Assembly (NCBI RefSeq): GCF_012978815.1
Contig: NZ_LIWR01000003.1
Coordinates: 62,001-126,000, forward strand
Origin: Campylobacter sp. RM16189
Lineage (GTDB): Bacteria; Campylobacterota; Campylobacteria; Campylobacterales; Campylobacteraceae
DNA: 64,000 bases
Reading direction: 5' to 3'
Shown here one piece after another: positions 11,552 to 21,512 of this stretch (position 1 is the first letter of the stretch; each line of letters starts with the position of its first letter). The translations under genes were made by a program, and so were the position numbers. The notes below the pieces were generated by a model. That model did not search any database and was not told where the DNA came from. It saw only the letters and a list, made by a program, of their open reading frames with translations.

Positions 11552-12166
11552 TTAATCTTCAATCTCTTTTTTTATCTTGTCGTAAAGCGACAAGATCTCA
11601 TCTTTTTTTATTATAAAGCTATTTTTATTTGCTATTAGATGGGCCGATGAGTGCATTATTGTTTCGGCTACTTTAAGCCCGTTTTGCTTCATTGTAGTCC
11701 CAGTTTCGACCACATCTACTATTGCATTGCTAAGCCCTACAATCGGAGCAAGCTCAATGGAACCATATAGCTTGATGATTTTTAGTGCGGTTGCCTTTGT
11801 TGAAAAGTAATTTCTGGATATGTTTGGCATCTTAGTGGCCACTCTAAGCTCCGGCGCACTATAGTCCAGATTATCGCTTTCTTTTATCCCTACGCATACG
11901 CGGCATTTTCCTATTTTTAGATCGAGCAGTCTAAGTACGTCCGGCTTATGCTCTTCTAAAACATCAAGCCCAACCACTCCAATATCTGCAGCACCGTTTA
12001 CTACATATACGGGTATGTCTTGGTTTCTGACCATTAAGAATTTAAAACCACGTTCGCTCATTACGAGTTTTCTATCTTCAAATAAAAAAGGTGTCTTAAA
12101 AATTTTCCTAAAAATCATTAGAGTTTCTTCGGCTATTCGACCCTTTGGAAGAGCGATTGTTATCAT
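11552..12166 (-). CDS. hisG: ATP phosphoribosyltransferase, short form
   Basis: First step of histidine synthesis: ATP plus PRPP gives phosphoribosyl-ATP. At 204 residues this is the short HisG, which lacks the C-terminal regulatory domain and normally needs HisZ as partner. It has the IALPKGRIAEE start, NGAADIGVVGLDVLEE, and the PRPP loop VDVVETGTTMKQNGL. No hisZ is visible in the window. It overlaps the coaX stop by 4 bases and is the last gene of this minus-strand run. Confidence 0.93.
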   Translation of the reverse strand: MITIALPKGRIAEETLMIFRKIFKTPFLFEDRKLVMSERGFKFLMVRNQDIPVYVVNGAADIGVVGLDVLEEHKPDVLRLLDLKIGKCRVCVGIKESDNLDYSAPELRVATKMPNISRNYFSTKATALKIIKLYGSIELAPIVGLSNAIVDVVETGTTMKQNGLKVAETIMHSSAHLIANKNSFIIKKDEILSLYDKIKKEIED

Positions 12167-12786
12167 AAAATTTCCTTTTCTTCTATAAGCTTTTGCATTC
12201 CTCTAAAGATGAGTATTCTATCGTATATTCCGTTTTTGAAAAATCTGGATAAGAACTCCCCATCTCCGCCTGTAAAATAAATTTTAGAGTTGTTTGAGAT
12301 ATTTTCTATTAGTAAAACTATAGGCTTTACTATACCGTAGCTTATGGCATCGGCAGTCTTTTGAGGTAGCGCATCAAGCTGTATCTGCGAATTTAGAGCT
12401 ATTTTTAATCGAGAAGATATGTTTTCATAAGTCTTTAGGCTTTGAGAAATACCCGGCACTATACATCCTCCAAGATGCATTTTGTTTGCCATGACATCAA
12501 TTGTTATAGCGCTTCCGGCGTCTACTATTACTCCCTCGTCTATACTGTAGCAGTTGGCTACCCTGTCTATTCCAAGAGTTTTATATATAGTATCTATTTC
12601 AAAAAATGGCTCTAAATTTACAAAGTTTTTATCATTTTGAAGCTTTTGGTTTATGCTGTCATTTACACTTATATAATATATTTTCTCATTACGCTTGAAA
12701 TTTTGGAATTTATCTATACTTATTTTTGAGATCTTTCCGTCTTCAAATATAGTTGCATTTGTGTTTCCTATATCACACAAAATCAT
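12163..12786 (-). CDS. coaX: Type III pantothenate kinase
   Basis: Phosphorylates pantothenate, the first step of coenzyme A synthesis. 207 residues, slightly short for CoaX (usually about 210-260). Motifs: LCDIGNTNATIF (phosphate loop), LGIDRVANCY, VDAGSAITIDV and LGGCIVPGI, then YFTGGDGEFL. The type III enzymes need a monovalent cation and resist CoA feedback. Overlaps the upstream small gene by 14 bases and hisG by 4. Confidence 0.93.
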   Translation of the reverse strand: MILCDIGNTNATIFEDGKISKISIDKFQNFKRNEKIYYISVNDSINQKLQNDKNFVNLEPFFEIDTIYKTLGIDRVANCYSIDEGVIVDAGSAITIDVMANKMHLGGCIVPGISQSLKTYENISSRLKIALNSQIQLDALPQKTADAISYGIVKPIVLLIENISNNSKIYFTGGDGEFLSRFFKNGIYDRILIFRGMQKLIEEKEIL

Positions 12787-13102
12787 AATTAAATCCGTTT
12801 TCTTTCATTAAATTTTGTGCTTTAGAGCAAATTGGCGAGCTATAAAATATAGTTTTTTTCTTGAAATTTATCTCTAAGTCAGCTTGGATTTTAGAGTAAA
12901 TTTCAAGAATTTCATCAAATTCTTTTTTTAAAAATCTACTTTTAGCTTCTCTTATAAATACAAGAGTATAAAAACCTTTTAAATCTACGCCACTAGCACA
13001 ATTAAGAGTTCTTTTGTTTGTAAATTTACTAAGGTCAATCTCTTTTAGGTCTTTTAAAACAATCTTTTTGTCTTCAAAAATTTTATAGATTCGGGTTCTC
13101 AT
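12773..13102 (-). CDS. Conserved small protein, function unknown
   Basis: 109 residues, Lys- and Glu-rich, no membrane segment. Three Cys are present (TLNCASGVD and SPICSKAQNLM region) but no zinc-site spacing. I do not recognise a domain. It starts one base after the BamB-like lipoprotein stop and overlaps coaX, so it is translated with them. The same position holds a small protein in C. jejuni, from memory. Confidence 0.7.
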   Translation of the reverse strand: MRTRIYKIFEDKKIVLKDLKEIDLSKFTNKRTLNCASGVDLKGFYTLVFIREAKSRFLKKEFDEILEIYSKIQADLEINFKKKTIFYSSPICSKAQNLMKENGFNYDFV

Positions 13103-13103
13103 C

Positions 13104-14114
13104 TTATTTTAACTTAAGATATTTATTGTCGTAGTAAAATTCCTTAGAACCTATGAAGCTCTTGTCGTCTATCTCGTCATTTAATCTAAAAATTTGGTGC
13201 TTTTTAAGATCTAAATCCGCCTTTATCAGATAGCCCTTTTTCTCGATTATGTATAAATGGTCATCTAGCGTGATCGCATTTGAAAAGATTGCAAATTTAA
13301 AATTTATGGAATTTAATTTCTGCAAATTTAGATCCGTTAGTAAAATTTCCCCATCTTTTTTCAAGATGTATAGTCTGTCTTTATGCGAAACTATATTTTT
13401 TATCTCACCATTATAGTAAAGTGTTCTTTCCGGATTGATAACCACTATCCTTTTTCCTGTCGCCGCTATCATTGTGTCATTTATAACGTCTAAAAATATT
13501 ATATTATTAAAGAATTCATCACTGCTTACAACAACATCTCTTAAAATTTTGCCCTGATTTTTATCCACTATCATGATCTTACCATCGAGAGTCGGGAATA
13601 TCACTAAAGAGCTCATAAAATAAGGCGCTGCAGCTCTTGAGTCCTGGGTGTATATAGCAGATGATTCAAACTCTAATAAATTTATATTTTTTATTGTGTC
13701 TATTAGATATATTATGTTTGAAGCAGTTACTAGAGCCAGTTTATCGCCATCTATTGCAGCAGATACTATTGCCTCATTAAAACTTCTTTGAAACAGCACC
13801 TCTTTTGTCTTGCCTGTAACTATCAAATTTCCATCTAAAGAAGAGGTAATAATCTTGTCTTCATAGGCGTTTAAAAGTATTGTGTCTTTTGTAAAGCCGA
13901 TATCATTTGATAATACTCCGTCTTTTGTTACAACCATACCGTTTTTAAGTATAGCCCCATTAACGCTAGTTGTTAAAATATGAGAAGGAAGGGTATAGTC
14001 AAAATTCACTCTTAAATCTACATTTTCAGGCTCAAAATATTGTCTTTTGGTTCCGCATCCTCCTAGTAAAAATAGTGCAGACAGTATCGATACAATAGTG
14101 TAAATTTTTTTCAT
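13104..14114 (-). CDS. BamB-like beta-propeller lipoprotein
   Basis: 336 residues. A signal peptide with lipobox LLGGC places the lipid on Cys20. The mature part has recurring beta-blade text such as ENKI-type strands: DGKIMIVDKNQGKIL, RIVVINPERTLYYNGEI, DRLYILKKDGEILL and GYLIKADLDL. This pattern fits a PQQ-type propeller like BamB, which helps the Bam complex insert outer-membrane proteins. It overlaps the YfgM-like gene upstream by 4 bases; in gamma-Proteobacteria yfgM lies directly before bamB. Sequence similarity to BamB itself is weak by eye, so the name is an inference. Confidence 0.65.
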   Translation of the reverse strand: MKKIYTIVSILSALFLLGGCGTKRQYFEPENVDLRVNFDYTLPSHILTTSVNGAILKNGMVVTKDGVLSNDIGFTKDTILLNAYEDKIITSSLDGNLIVTGKTKEVLFQRSFNEAIVSAAIDGDKLALVTASNIIYLIDTIKNINLLEFESSAIYTQDSRAAAPYFMSSLVIFPTLDGKIMIVDKNQGKILRDVVVSSDEFFNNIIFLDVINDTMIAATGKRIVVINPERTLYYNGEIKNIVSHKDRLYILKKDGEILLTDLNLQKLNSINFKFAIFSNAITLDDHLYIIEKKGYLIKADLDLKKHQIFRLNDEIDDKSFIGSKEFYYDNKYLKLK

Positions 14115-14677
14115 TTGCTATTTCCTTGATAGTGTTCAAAATTTTTAACAACAGATTGAAGTTGTGAATTGAGAGGTATCTTTTTTAACTCGTTTTTAGC
14201 TTCGCCTATTTTGTTCTCTCTTATTAGGATATATCCTTTTATTAGGGTTTTGTATGAATTTAAAATTTGCCCACTAGGCTCATTCAGTTGAGCTTTTATT
14301 ATATCTTTTAAGAGTTCGTCTATCGGCTCGTTAAGCAGAGATTTTAAAGTTGCGCTATCATTGTTTTCCATAGAGTTTTTAAATTGATATAGGGCATATA
14401 AGGAGATGTCTTTTGATTTTAGATCCGCCTTTGCCTCTGCATCATTAGGATTTGTTATAAGTCTTGCATAGGCCTCGTTTGCAGCTTTGAAATTTTGCTC
14501 TTTTATAAATTTGTTAGTATAGTATCCGCCTATACCCAAGACTCCTAAAGCTAAAGCGATAATTATCATTTTTTTATATTTTTTTATGAATCTTTCACTT
14601 TTTATTATATTTTCTAAAAACTTTTCTTCAGTATTTAGCTCTTCTTGTATAGATTTTATATCGTCTTTAATAGCCAA
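14111..14677 (-). CDS. YfgM-like membrane-anchored TPR protein
   Basis: 188 residues: a cytoplasmic charged N-terminus, one membrane segment at about 34-52 (MIIIALALGVLGIGGYY), then a helical periplasmic part with TPR-like repeats (FKAANEAYARLI, KNELKKIPLN). This is the layout of YfgM, a chaperone-network partner of the Sec translocon in E. coli. It is the first gene of the five-gene minus-strand run and is divergent from gatC. Confidence 0.65.
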   Translation of the reverse strand: MAIKDDIKSIQEELNTEEKFLENIIKSERFIKKYKKMIIIALALGVLGIGGYYTNKFIKEQNFKAANEAYARLITNPNDAEAKADLKSKDISLYALYQFKNSMENNDSATLKSLLNEPIDELLKDIIKAQLNEPSGQILNSYKTLIKGYILIRENKIGEAKNELKKIPLNSQLQSVVKNFEHYQGNSK

Positions 14678-14762
14678 TTTGTTTCCTTAAATTTAGTAAT
14701 TAAAAGATTGTAATTGTAGCATAATAAATCTGAAATCTCGCGAAGTTAAAGCTAAAATGTGT

Positions 14763-14768
14763 TATAAT
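14763..14768 (+). promoter_or_regulatory. -10 box (TATAAT) for gatC-pilT-cvpA-fur run
   Basis: Perfect TATAAT 32 bases before the gatC ATG, in the 122-base divergent gap. It is the only strong -10 I see before the tightly spaced chain of plus-strand genes to aroE. Confidence 0.6.
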
Positions 14769-14799
14769 GCATCAAATTTTGAAAATTTAAGAGGTCTTT

Positions 14800-15087
14800 A
14801 TGAATATAGATGATAGTTTGCTTACTAAGCTTGAAAAGCTTAGTTCTCTAAAAATTGGAGATGATAAGCGTGAAGAGATCAAGAATCAACTTAGTGAGAT
14901 TTTGAATTTTGTAGATATTTTAAATGAGCTTGATTTGGATGATTTAAAGGCTGTTGTAAGCTCTATAGAAGGCGGAACTCCTTTTAGGGATGATATTAGC
15001 ATAAAGTCTGAAGTTGTGGATTTTATTTTGAAGAATGCGCCTGCAAGAAATGATCATTTTTTTGTTGTTCCTAAGATTATAGAGTAG
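14800..15087 (+). CDS. gatC: Asp-tRNA(Asn)/Glu-tRNA(Gln) amidotransferase subunit C
   Basis: 95 residues. It shows the GatC pattern: LEKLSSLKI start, EILNFVDILNELDLDDL, then TPFRDD and the NAPARNDHFFVVPKIIE end. GatC clamps GatA to GatB. gatA is at the left edge of the window, so the subunits are at different loci, as is usual in Campylobacter. RBS AAGAGG just before the ATG. It stands five bases before pilT. Confidence 0.95.
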   Translation: MNIDDSLLTKLEKLSSLKIGDDKREEIKNQLSEILNFVDILNELDLDDLKAVVSSIEGGTPFRDDISIKSEVVDFILKNAPARNDHFFVVPKIIE

Positions 15088-15092
15088 TAAAG

Positions 15093-16175
15093 ATGCAAAA
15101 GTATAGCGATAGCAATATAAGCCTTGAAGCTCTGCTTAGGACTGTTGTTCACAATAAAGCAAGCGACCTTCATCTTGTATCAAGAAGTGAACCTCAAATA
15201 AGAATAGATGGCACTTTGCGTCCTCTTGAGCTCGGAATTTTAAGCGGTCATGACATACAAGATATATGCTATGCCCTTGTTACCGATGCACAAAAGAGTG
15301 AGCTTGAAGAGAATAGAGAGCTTGACTTTGCGATAGAACTTCCGAATATAGGTCGCTTTAGAGGTAACTACTACTATACTATGAATGGTGATTTAGCTGC
15401 GGCATTTCGTATAATACCTACCGAAATCCCATCTCTTGATGATCTAAAGACTCCTGGTATTTTTAAGGAGATTGTAAAACGCGAAAAGGGAATGATACTT
15501 GTTACAGGACCTACGGGAAGTGGTAAATCAACTACTCTCGCTGCTATGCTAAATGAGATAAATTTAAATGAAAGAAAACATGTTATTACGATTGAAGATC
15601 CGGTAGAATTCGTTCATCAGAATAAAAAATCTCTATTTTCCCATAGAAATATAGGCACGGATACCCACTCTTATGCAAGAGCTCTTAAATATTCGTTACG
15701 TGAAGACCCAGATATTATACTTGTTGGTGAGATGAGAGATAGAGAGACCATATCTACTGCTATTACTGCAGCAGAAACTGGACACCTTGTCTTTGCTACA
15801 CTTCATACAAATTCGGCTCTTCAGACTATTAACCGTATTATAGATAGCTTTGAGGGTGGAGAACAGCTGCAGGTTAGAAATATGCTCTCAGTATCTCTTA
15901 CTGCAGTAATTTCACAAAGCCTGCTTCCAAAAAATGGTGGAGGTCGTTTGGCTGTTCATGAAATTTTAATAAACAATCCTGCTATCGCGAACCTTATAAG
16001 AGAGAATAAAGTTCATCAAATTTACTCTCAAATGCAATTAAATCAGCAAATGACCGGTATGACTACACAAACGCAATCTTTAATGAAGGCTATACAAAAT
16101 AAGCTTGTGACAAAAGAGATGGCCATGAGATACTCAACAGCTCAGCAGGAGCTTGGAAATTTAATAGGAATGTAA
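15093..16175 (+). CDS. pilT: PilT-like type IV pilus retraction ATPase
   Basis: 360 residues, full PilT length. Motifs in order: the N-terminal SDLHLVSRSEPQIR domain, Walker A GPTGSGKS at 139-146, ITIEDPVEFVH (Asp box), DPDIILVGEMRDRETI (Walker B), and TGHLVFATLHTNSA (His box). NPAIANLIREN corresponds to the AIRNLIRE retraction motif. No pilin, pilB, pilC or pilQ is in the window. C. jejuni, as I recall, has no pilT between gatC and cvpA. It may serve a pilus or type II-like system encoded elsewhere. Confidence 0.93.
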   Translation: MQKYSDSNISLEALLRTVVHNKASDLHLVSRSEPQIRIDGTLRPLELGILSGHDIQDICYALVTDAQKSELEENRELDFAIELPNIGRFRGNYYYTMNGDLAAAFRIIPTEIPSLDDLKTPGIFKEIVKREKGMILVTGPTGSGKSTTLAAMLNEINLNERKHVITIEDPVEFVHQNKKSLFSHRNIGTDTHSYARALKYSLREDPDIILVGEMRDRETISTAITAAETGHLVFATLHTNSALQTINRIIDSFEGGEQLQVRNMLSVSLTAVISQSLLPKNGGGRLAVHEILINNPAIANLIRENKVHQIYSQMQLNQQMTGMTTQTQSLMKAIQNKLVTKEMAMRYSTAQQELGNLIGM

Positions 16176-16176
16176 A

Positions 16177-16842
16177 ATGGATTTCGTAACAATTTTTGAT
16201 ATTGGCATATTAGCTGCGGTCTTGATTTTAGGCATTAAAGGCATAATAAATGGACTAATAAGAGAGGTCTTTGGACTATTAGGACTAATAGGCGGAATAG
16301 TTGTAGCTAGTAGATTTGCTAGCGATGCAGGTAAAATCATAAGTGACAATGTCTATAAAATAGAAGGTGATTCTATACTATTTTTCGCAGGTTTTTTATC
16401 AATCCTTATCGTCTTTTGGATTACTTGTGTCGGTATTGGAATGTTTTTAGCAAAACTTGCGGGATTAAGTGGTCTTGGTTTTTTAGATAGAGTAGGCGGA
16501 TTTTTAATGGGAAGTTTAAAAATTTTCCTTATTTTTTCTGTTTTAGTGGTAACCGTCTCAAACATCCATGCTTTAAATAGTAAAATCGAGCCATACTTTA
16601 AAGATAGTAAGCTATATCCTATTCTTTTAACTGCTGGAAAATGGATAATGAATATAGATGTAAATAGTGTAAAAAAAAGTATAGAAGAGAGAATCCAAAC
16701 GCCTATTGATAAAATGAAAAATAATATGATTCAAATTGAGGATAATACAACCACGCAAGATAATAGTATCAAATTCGAAGATAATAAAACCATGCAAAGT
16801 GCTATTATTATCGAAGATCAAAATAATACAAGGAAGGAGTAG
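16177..16842 (+). CDS. CvpA family membrane protein
   Basis: 221 residues. Four membrane segments lie in the first 150 residues, with the CvpA opening [28 protein letters not shown] and the later [15 protein letters not shown]. The last 50 residues are a polar tail rich in Asn, Thr, Asp and Gln with near repeats of IEDN. CvpA proteins were named for colicin V production; in other bacteria they affect envelope stress and bile tolerance. It lies two bases after pilT and five before fur. Confidence 0.85.
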   Translation: MDFVTIFDIGILAAVLILGIKGIINGLIREVFGLLGLIGGIVVASRFASDAGKIISDNVYKIEGDSILFFAGFLSILIVFWITCVGIGMFLAKLAGLSGLGFLDRVGGFLMGSLKIFLIFSVLVVTVSNIHALNSKIEPYFKDSKLYPILLTAGKWIMNIDVNSVKKSIEERIQTPIDKMKNNMIQIEDNTTTQDNSIKFEDNKTMQSAIIIEDQNNTRKE

Positions 16843-16847
16843 TAACA

Positions 16848-17303
16848 ATGATTGAAAATTTAGAATACGATGCTCTTCTTGAGAAATTTAAGAAAGTTTT
16901 GAAAGATAATGGGCTTAAATATACACAACAGCGAGAAATTTTGTTAAAGACCCTTTACAATAACGACGAGCATTTTACTCCTGAGAAGCTGTATTTGTTT
17001 ATAAAAGAGGCTCATCCTGAACTAAACATAGGAATAGCTACAGTTTATAGAACCTTAAATTTACTAGAAGAATCAGAAATGGTAACATCTATAAGTTTTG
17101 GTTCTCAGGGTAAAAAATTTGAGCTTGCCACCAAGCCTCATCACGACCATATGATATGTAGACGTTGCGGCATAATCATAGAATTTGAAGATCCTATGAT
17201 AGAAAAAAGGCAATCCAATATAGCAAAAGAGCATGGGTTTAAATTAACAGGTCATATGATGCAACTTTATGGAATCTGTAAGGAATGTAATAAAAAAGCT
17301 TAA
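16848..17303 (+). CDS. fur: Ferric uptake regulator
   Basis: Iron-dependent repressor, 151 residues. A winged-helix N-domain has [13 protein letters not shown] and [14 protein letters not shown] (recognition helix). The metal region has [13 protein letters not shown] and YGICKECNK, giving the two CxxC pairs of a structural zinc site. An N-terminal extension of about 15 residues precedes the core, as in other Campylobacter Fur proteins. It is read with cvpA and lysS and has no strong promoter of its own in the five-base gap. RBS AAGGAG before the ATG. Confidence 0.95.
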   Translation: MIENLEYDALLEKFKKVLKDNGLKYTQQREILLKTLYNNDEHFTPEKLYLFIKEAHPELNIGIATVYRTLNLLEESEMVTSISFGSQGKKFELATKPHHDHMICRRCGIIIEFEDPMIEKRQSNIAKEHGFKLTGHMMQLYGICKECNKKA

Positions 17304-17321
17304 ATACTAAGGAATAATAAA

Positions 17322-18827
17322 GTGATATTTGAAAACCAATTGGAAATTCAAAGGCTGCAAACTGCCGACGAACTAAGGCAAATAGGGATAAACCCGTATC
17401 CTCATTTTTTAAGACGTGATATGGATATCTCAAAATTTAGATTAAAATTTTCTCATATAAAAGATACTGAAAGCAAGAATGCTGAGGGTCAATTTGTTAG
17501 CTTGGCCGGACGCATAAAGCTGATACGAGACGCTGGTAAGGCTGTATTTGCCAATATTGAAGATGAAGATGGAAATTTACAAATTTATTTTAGCAATAAA
17601 ACTCTTGACGAAGAGTGGTTTAAGGTAGTTAAAAAAAAGATAGAGGTCGGAGATATAATCTTTGTAAGAGGATATGCGTTTATAACTAGAACCGGTGAGT
17701 TCTCTATGCATGTAAGTGAGCTAAAGCTAGCATCTAAAGCAATCTGTCCTCTTCCTGAAAAGTATCACGGATTAGTTGATATAGAGACTAGATATCGCCA
17801 AAGATACCTTGATATGATTATGAATCCCGATGTTAGAAATGATTTTAAAAAGCGTTCCATAATTATCAGCACCATTAGAAGATTTTTTGAAGATAAAGGG
17901 TTTTTGGAGGTCGAAACTCCTATGATGCACCCGATTCCAGGCGGTGCTAATGCAAAGCCTTTCGTGACCTTTCATAACTCTTTAGGTGTAGATAGATATC
18001 TTAGAATTGCACCAGAACTTTATTTAAAACGTCTGATAGTAGGTGGTTTTGAAGCTGTATATGAGATGAACAGAAACTTTAGAAACGAAGGCATGGATCT
18101 TACGCACAATCCTGAGTTTACAAGTATTGAATTTTACTGGGCATATCATACATATCATGATTTAATAGGACTAACAGAAGAGCTTTTCGGTGTTCTTTTT
18201 GATAAGCTTGATATGGAAAAAATTGTAGAGTATGATGGGTTAAAAATTGATTTTTCAAGACCTTTTACGAGAATAAATTACAAAAAGGCTATTATTGAGA
18301 TAGGTAGGATTTCTCCTGATATTGTAGAAGATAAGTATAAAATTTTGGCTAAATTAAGAGAGGATGGATTTGAGGCTAATGAAAAGCTTAGCTTAGGGCA
18401 TCTTCAAGCTGAGCTTTTTGACAACTATGTAGAAGCAAGACTGATAAATCCTACTTTTGTTATGGATTTTCCTATAGAAATAAGCCCTCTATCAAGAAGA
18501 AGCGATAGTAATCCAAATGTCGCGGAGAGATTTGAGCTATTTATAGCAGGACGTGAGATAGCTAATGGATTTAACGAGTTAAATGATCCTATAGATCAAT
18601 ACAATCGCTTTGCTTCTCAAATTGAAGCAAAAGATGCCGGAGACGACGAGGCTCACGAGATGGATGAGGATTATGTAAAGGCTCTTGGATATGCTATGCC
18701 TCCAACAGCCGGACAGGGTATCGGTATAGATAGGCTTGTGATGCTTCTTACTAATAAAAAATCGATTAGAGATGTAGTATTATTCCCTGCTATGAGGCCA
18801 CTTAAAACAGAAATTAAGGAGAATTAA
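17322..18827 (+). CDS. lysS: Lysyl-tRNA synthetase (class II)
   Basis: 501 residues. The anticodon-binding OB fold is at about 50-150 ([22 protein letters not shown]). Class II motifs: motif 2 [20 protein letters not shown], motif 3 [11 protein letters not shown] near the C-terminus. GTG start 18 bases after fur. It stands one base before glyA, the order fur-lysS-glyA being conserved in Campylobacter. Confidence 0.97.
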   Translation: MIFENQLEIQRLQTADELRQIGINPYPHFLRRDMDISKFRLKFSHIKDTESKNAEGQFVSLAGRIKLIRDAGKAVFANIEDEDGNLQIYFSNKTLDEEWFKVVKKKIEVGDIIFVRGYAFITRTGEFSMHVSELKLASKAICPLPEKYHGLVDIETRYRQRYLDMIMNPDVRNDFKKRSIIISTIRRFFEDKGFLEVETPMMHPIPGGANAKPFVTFHNSLGVDRYLRIAPELYLKRLIVGGFEAVYEMNRNFRNEGMDLTHNPEFTSIEFYWAYHTYHDLIGLTEELFGVLFDKLDMEKIVEYDGLKIDFSRPFTRINYKKAIIEIGRISPDIVEDKYKILAKLREDGFEANEKLSLGHLQAELFDNYVEARLINPTFVMDFPIEISPLSRRSDSNPNVAERFELFIAGREIANGFNELNDPIDQYNRFASQIEAKDAGDDEAHEMDEDYVKALGYAMPPTAGQGIGIDRLVMLLTNKKSIRDVVLFPAMRPLKTEIKEN

Positions 18828-18828
18828 A

Positions 18829-20073
18829 ATGAGTTTAAAAGATTTTGATAAAGTTATATTTGACCTGACCGAGCTTGAGCTTAAAAGACAGTGCGATCAC
18901 CTTGAGATGATCGCTAGTGAGAATTTTACTTATCCTGAAGTAATGGAAGTAATGGGATCTATTCTTACAAACAAATATGCAGAAGGATATCCCGGCAAGC
19001 GCTACTACGGTGGTTGTGAATTTGTCGATCGGATCGAGCAAATCGCAATAGATAGATGCAAAGAGCTTTTTGGTTGCGAGTTTGCAAACGTTCAGCCTAA
19101 TTCCGGCTCACAGGCGAATCAGGGGGTATACGGTGCACTTTTAAATCCCGGAGATAAAATTTTAGGCATGGATCTAAGTCATGGAGGACACTTAACTCAT
19201 GGCTCTAAGGTAAGTAGCTCAGGCAAGATGTATGAGAGCTTTTTTTATGGTGTTGAACTTGATGGGCGTATAAACTATGATAGGGTTTTAGATATTGCTA
19301 AAATAGTGAAGCCAAAATTGATAGTATGCGGTGCTAGTGCTTATACAAGAGAGATTGAGTTTAAAAGATTTAGAGATATAGCCGATGAGGTTGGTGCGAT
19401 ACTGTTCGCAGATGTAGCTCATATCGCAGGTCTTGTGGTTGCCGGCGAGCATCAAAATCCATTCCCGCATTGTGATGTCGTAAGTTCTACTACGCACAAG
19501 ACTCTTCGTGGCCCAAGAGGTGGAATTATTATGACAAATAATGAGGAGTATGCCAAGAAAATAAACTCTTCTATATTCCCAGGAATTCAAGGCGGTCCAT
19601 TGGTTCATGTGATAGCTGGTAAGGCTGTTGGCTTTAAACATAATCTATCGCCAGAATGGAAAGTTTATGCAAAACAGGTTAAGGTTAATGCCAAAAAACT
19701 AGCAGAAGTATTGCTCTCTAGAGGATATGACCTAGTAAGTGGCGGAACTGATAATCACCTTATTTTAATGAGCTTTTTGAATAAGGAATTTAGTGGAAAA
19801 GACGCAGATATAGCTCTTGGAAATGCTGGAATTACAGTAAATAAAAATACTGTTCCTGGCGAGACAAGGAGTCCTTTTGTAACAAGCGGTATACGCGTAG
19901 GAAGCCCTGCGTTAACAGCGCGCGGTATGAAAGAGGCCGAATTTGAGATAATTGCTAATAAAATCGCGGATGTACTGGATGATATTAATAATGCATCCGT
20001 TCAAGCTAAAATAAAAGCCGAGTTAAAAGAATTTGCGAGCAAATTTATAATTTATGATAGAGCGACATTTTAA
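18829..20073 (+). CDS. glyA: Serine hydroxymethyltransferase
   Basis: Interconverts serine and glycine with tetrahydrofolate, supplying one-carbon units. 414 residues. The PLP lysine is in [14 protein letters not shown], with EMIASENF at the start, [15 protein letters not shown], and [18 protein letters not shown]. Ends overlapping the next ATG by one base. Confidence 0.97.
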   Translation: MSLKDFDKVIFDLTELELKRQCDHLEMIASENFTYPEVMEVMGSILTNKYAEGYPGKRYYGGCEFVDRIEQIAIDRCKELFGCEFANVQPNSGSQANQGVYGALLNPGDKILGMDLSHGGHLTHGSKVSSSGKMYESFFYGVELDGRINYDRVLDIAKIVKPKLIVCGASAYTREIEFKRFRDIADEVGAILFADVAHIAGLVVAGEHQNPFPHCDVVSSTTHKTLRGPRGGIIMTNNEEYAKKINSSIFPGIQGGPLVHVIAGKAVGFKHNLSPEWKVYAKQVKVNAKKLAEVLLSRGYDLVSGGTDNHLILMSFLNKEFSGKDADIALGNAGITVNKNTVPGETRSPFVTSGIRVGSPALTARGMKEAEFEIIANKIADVLDDINNASVQAKIKAELKEFASKFIIYDRATF

Positions 20074-20615
20074 TGCAAAGCATTGACACCGCTCTTATTA
20101 AGATGATTACTAATCATTACTATATAAAGCGCGATAGTATAGTAAATAAGATTGAGTATAAAGGCAGAGTGTTTTTCAATAAATTTGAAAGAGTTGATGA
20201 GTCTTTAAACTATAAAGTTATAAAAGATCATGCCGAAGGCAAGATAGTGGTCGCTCACTCTTTAATAAGTGCAACTGATAAAGTTGAAAATATTGTATTT
20301 GATTATAATGGCAGGATGCCAGATAGGTTTTGGCATAGGGCACAATTATTGCTTAGGGAAGAGGGATATATAAATTTTACAGCTTATGAGACTAAGACGC
20401 CAGGGCATCTGCATCTTTATATTCATAAAGGGCATACGACATTAAATGAGGGATACCAGCTGGCCAATAAACTCTCTTTGTTACTCTCTCAGCGTTTGGT
20501 TAAGGAGTGGAGAGTGTTTCCTACTCTTGATCTTCCAAGAGAGTTTAATATACTTACTTTGCCTTATAAGGTCTATCAAAAAGAGCGCGGGGCATCGTGG
20601 TCAAAGCATATGTAA
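20073..20615 (+). CDS. DUF1882 family protein
   Basis: 180 residues, soluble, no membrane segment. The family is found in Campylobacterota next to glyA. Conserved text seen: [43 protein letters not shown] and the basic [20 protein letters not shown]. No known function. The start overlaps the glyA stop by one base. Confidence 0.8.
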   Translation: MQSIDTALIKMITNHYYIKRDSIVNKIEYKGRVFFNKFERVDESLNYKVIKDHAEGKIVVAHSLISATDKVENIVFDYNGRMPDRFWHRAQLLLREEGYINFTAYETKTPGHLHLYIHKGHTTLNEGYQLANKLSLLLSQRLVKEWRVFPTLDLPREFNILTLPYKVYQKERGASWSKHM

Positions 20616-20624
20616 GGAGTGAAA

Positions 20625-21512
20625 ATGGAATACAATGAATTAAGAGATATCATGCTGGAAAAAGAAGAGGATAAAAAAGGTAGAAGTTTTAAGAAAATTC
20701 TTATACTAATTGCCGCATTTACTATTTTGTTTTTAACTGTTTTGATAGTTATGAAAATTTTAAATACTAGTGATAGTGGAAATCAAATTTCTCAACCTGA
20801 CTCCAGACTTATTCTTCCGCCTGAGCCAGATACAACCAAACAAACTATTCCTCAGACGATCGCCAAAGATGAGGCGCAAAATACCGCCGAGAAAGATATT
20901 CAACCAAATACTCAGTCAAATTCCGTCTCGGATAGCCAGAAGAATGATAGCCTATTTCAGCAGGTGCCTATAATACCTGAAAACAAAGGGCAAGAGAGCT
21001 TTGAGGATATGGTAAAAACACTCAAGGAAAAAGAGGTAAAAAAACAAGAACAAGCTATGACTCAAAATAAATCAGTTACTCCTACTACTCCAGCAGAAAA
21101 TGTAGCTACTCCAAAGGATGGAGAGAAGACAAAAGTAGAAACTAAGCAGATAGAGTCAAAGAAGAATGAGCAAAAAGTAATAGTAGTAAAACCAAAAGAA
21201 GATAAGAAAACTTCCCAGCCTCCTAAAGAGAGCATAAAAAAGGATACCCAAGTCTCTAATGTAAAATCTCAAGGCCTTGCAAGAGGAAGCTATGTGCAAG
21301 TTTTTGCGGTGAAAAAATTCAATGAAAATGTATCTGAAATTAAAAAAATAAGGGCAAATGGATATACGTATAAGCTCTATGAGGCAGATATTAAAGGTGG
21401 AAAGGTTGTAAAGGTTCTAATAGGGCCATTTAGTGGCTCACAGCTATCAACAGAGCTTGCTAATATAAGAAAAAATATCGCAAGCGGTGCGTTTATAGTC
21501 AATATTAAATAA
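20625..21512 (+). CDS. SPOR-domain inner-membrane protein
   Basis: 295 residues from the ATG at 20625. An upstream GTG at 20619 sits directly against the TAAGGAG at 20612, too close, whereas the ATG has six bases of spacing. One membrane segment at about residues 24-44, a long Gln/Lys/Thr/Pro-rich periplasmic linker to about 215, then a C-terminal SPOR domain (YVQVFAVKKF, VVKVLIGPFSG) that binds denuded glycan at division sites. Layout resembles FtsN or DamX-type proteins. It overlaps aroE by one base. Confidence 0.85.
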   Translation: MEYNELRDIMLEKEEDKKGRSFKKILILIAAFTILFLTVLIVMKILNTSDSGNQISQPDSRLILPPEPDTTKQTIPQTIAKDEAQNTAEKDIQPNTQSNSVSDSQKNDSLFQQVPIIPENKGQESFEDMVKTLKEKEVKKQEQAMTQNKSVTPTTPAENVATPKDGEKTKVETKQIESKKNEQKVIVVKPKEDKKTSQPPKESIKKDTQVSNVKSQGLARGSYVQVFAVKKFNENVSEIKKIRANGYTYKLYEADIKGGKVVKVLIGPFSGSQLSTELANIRKNIASGAFIVNIK

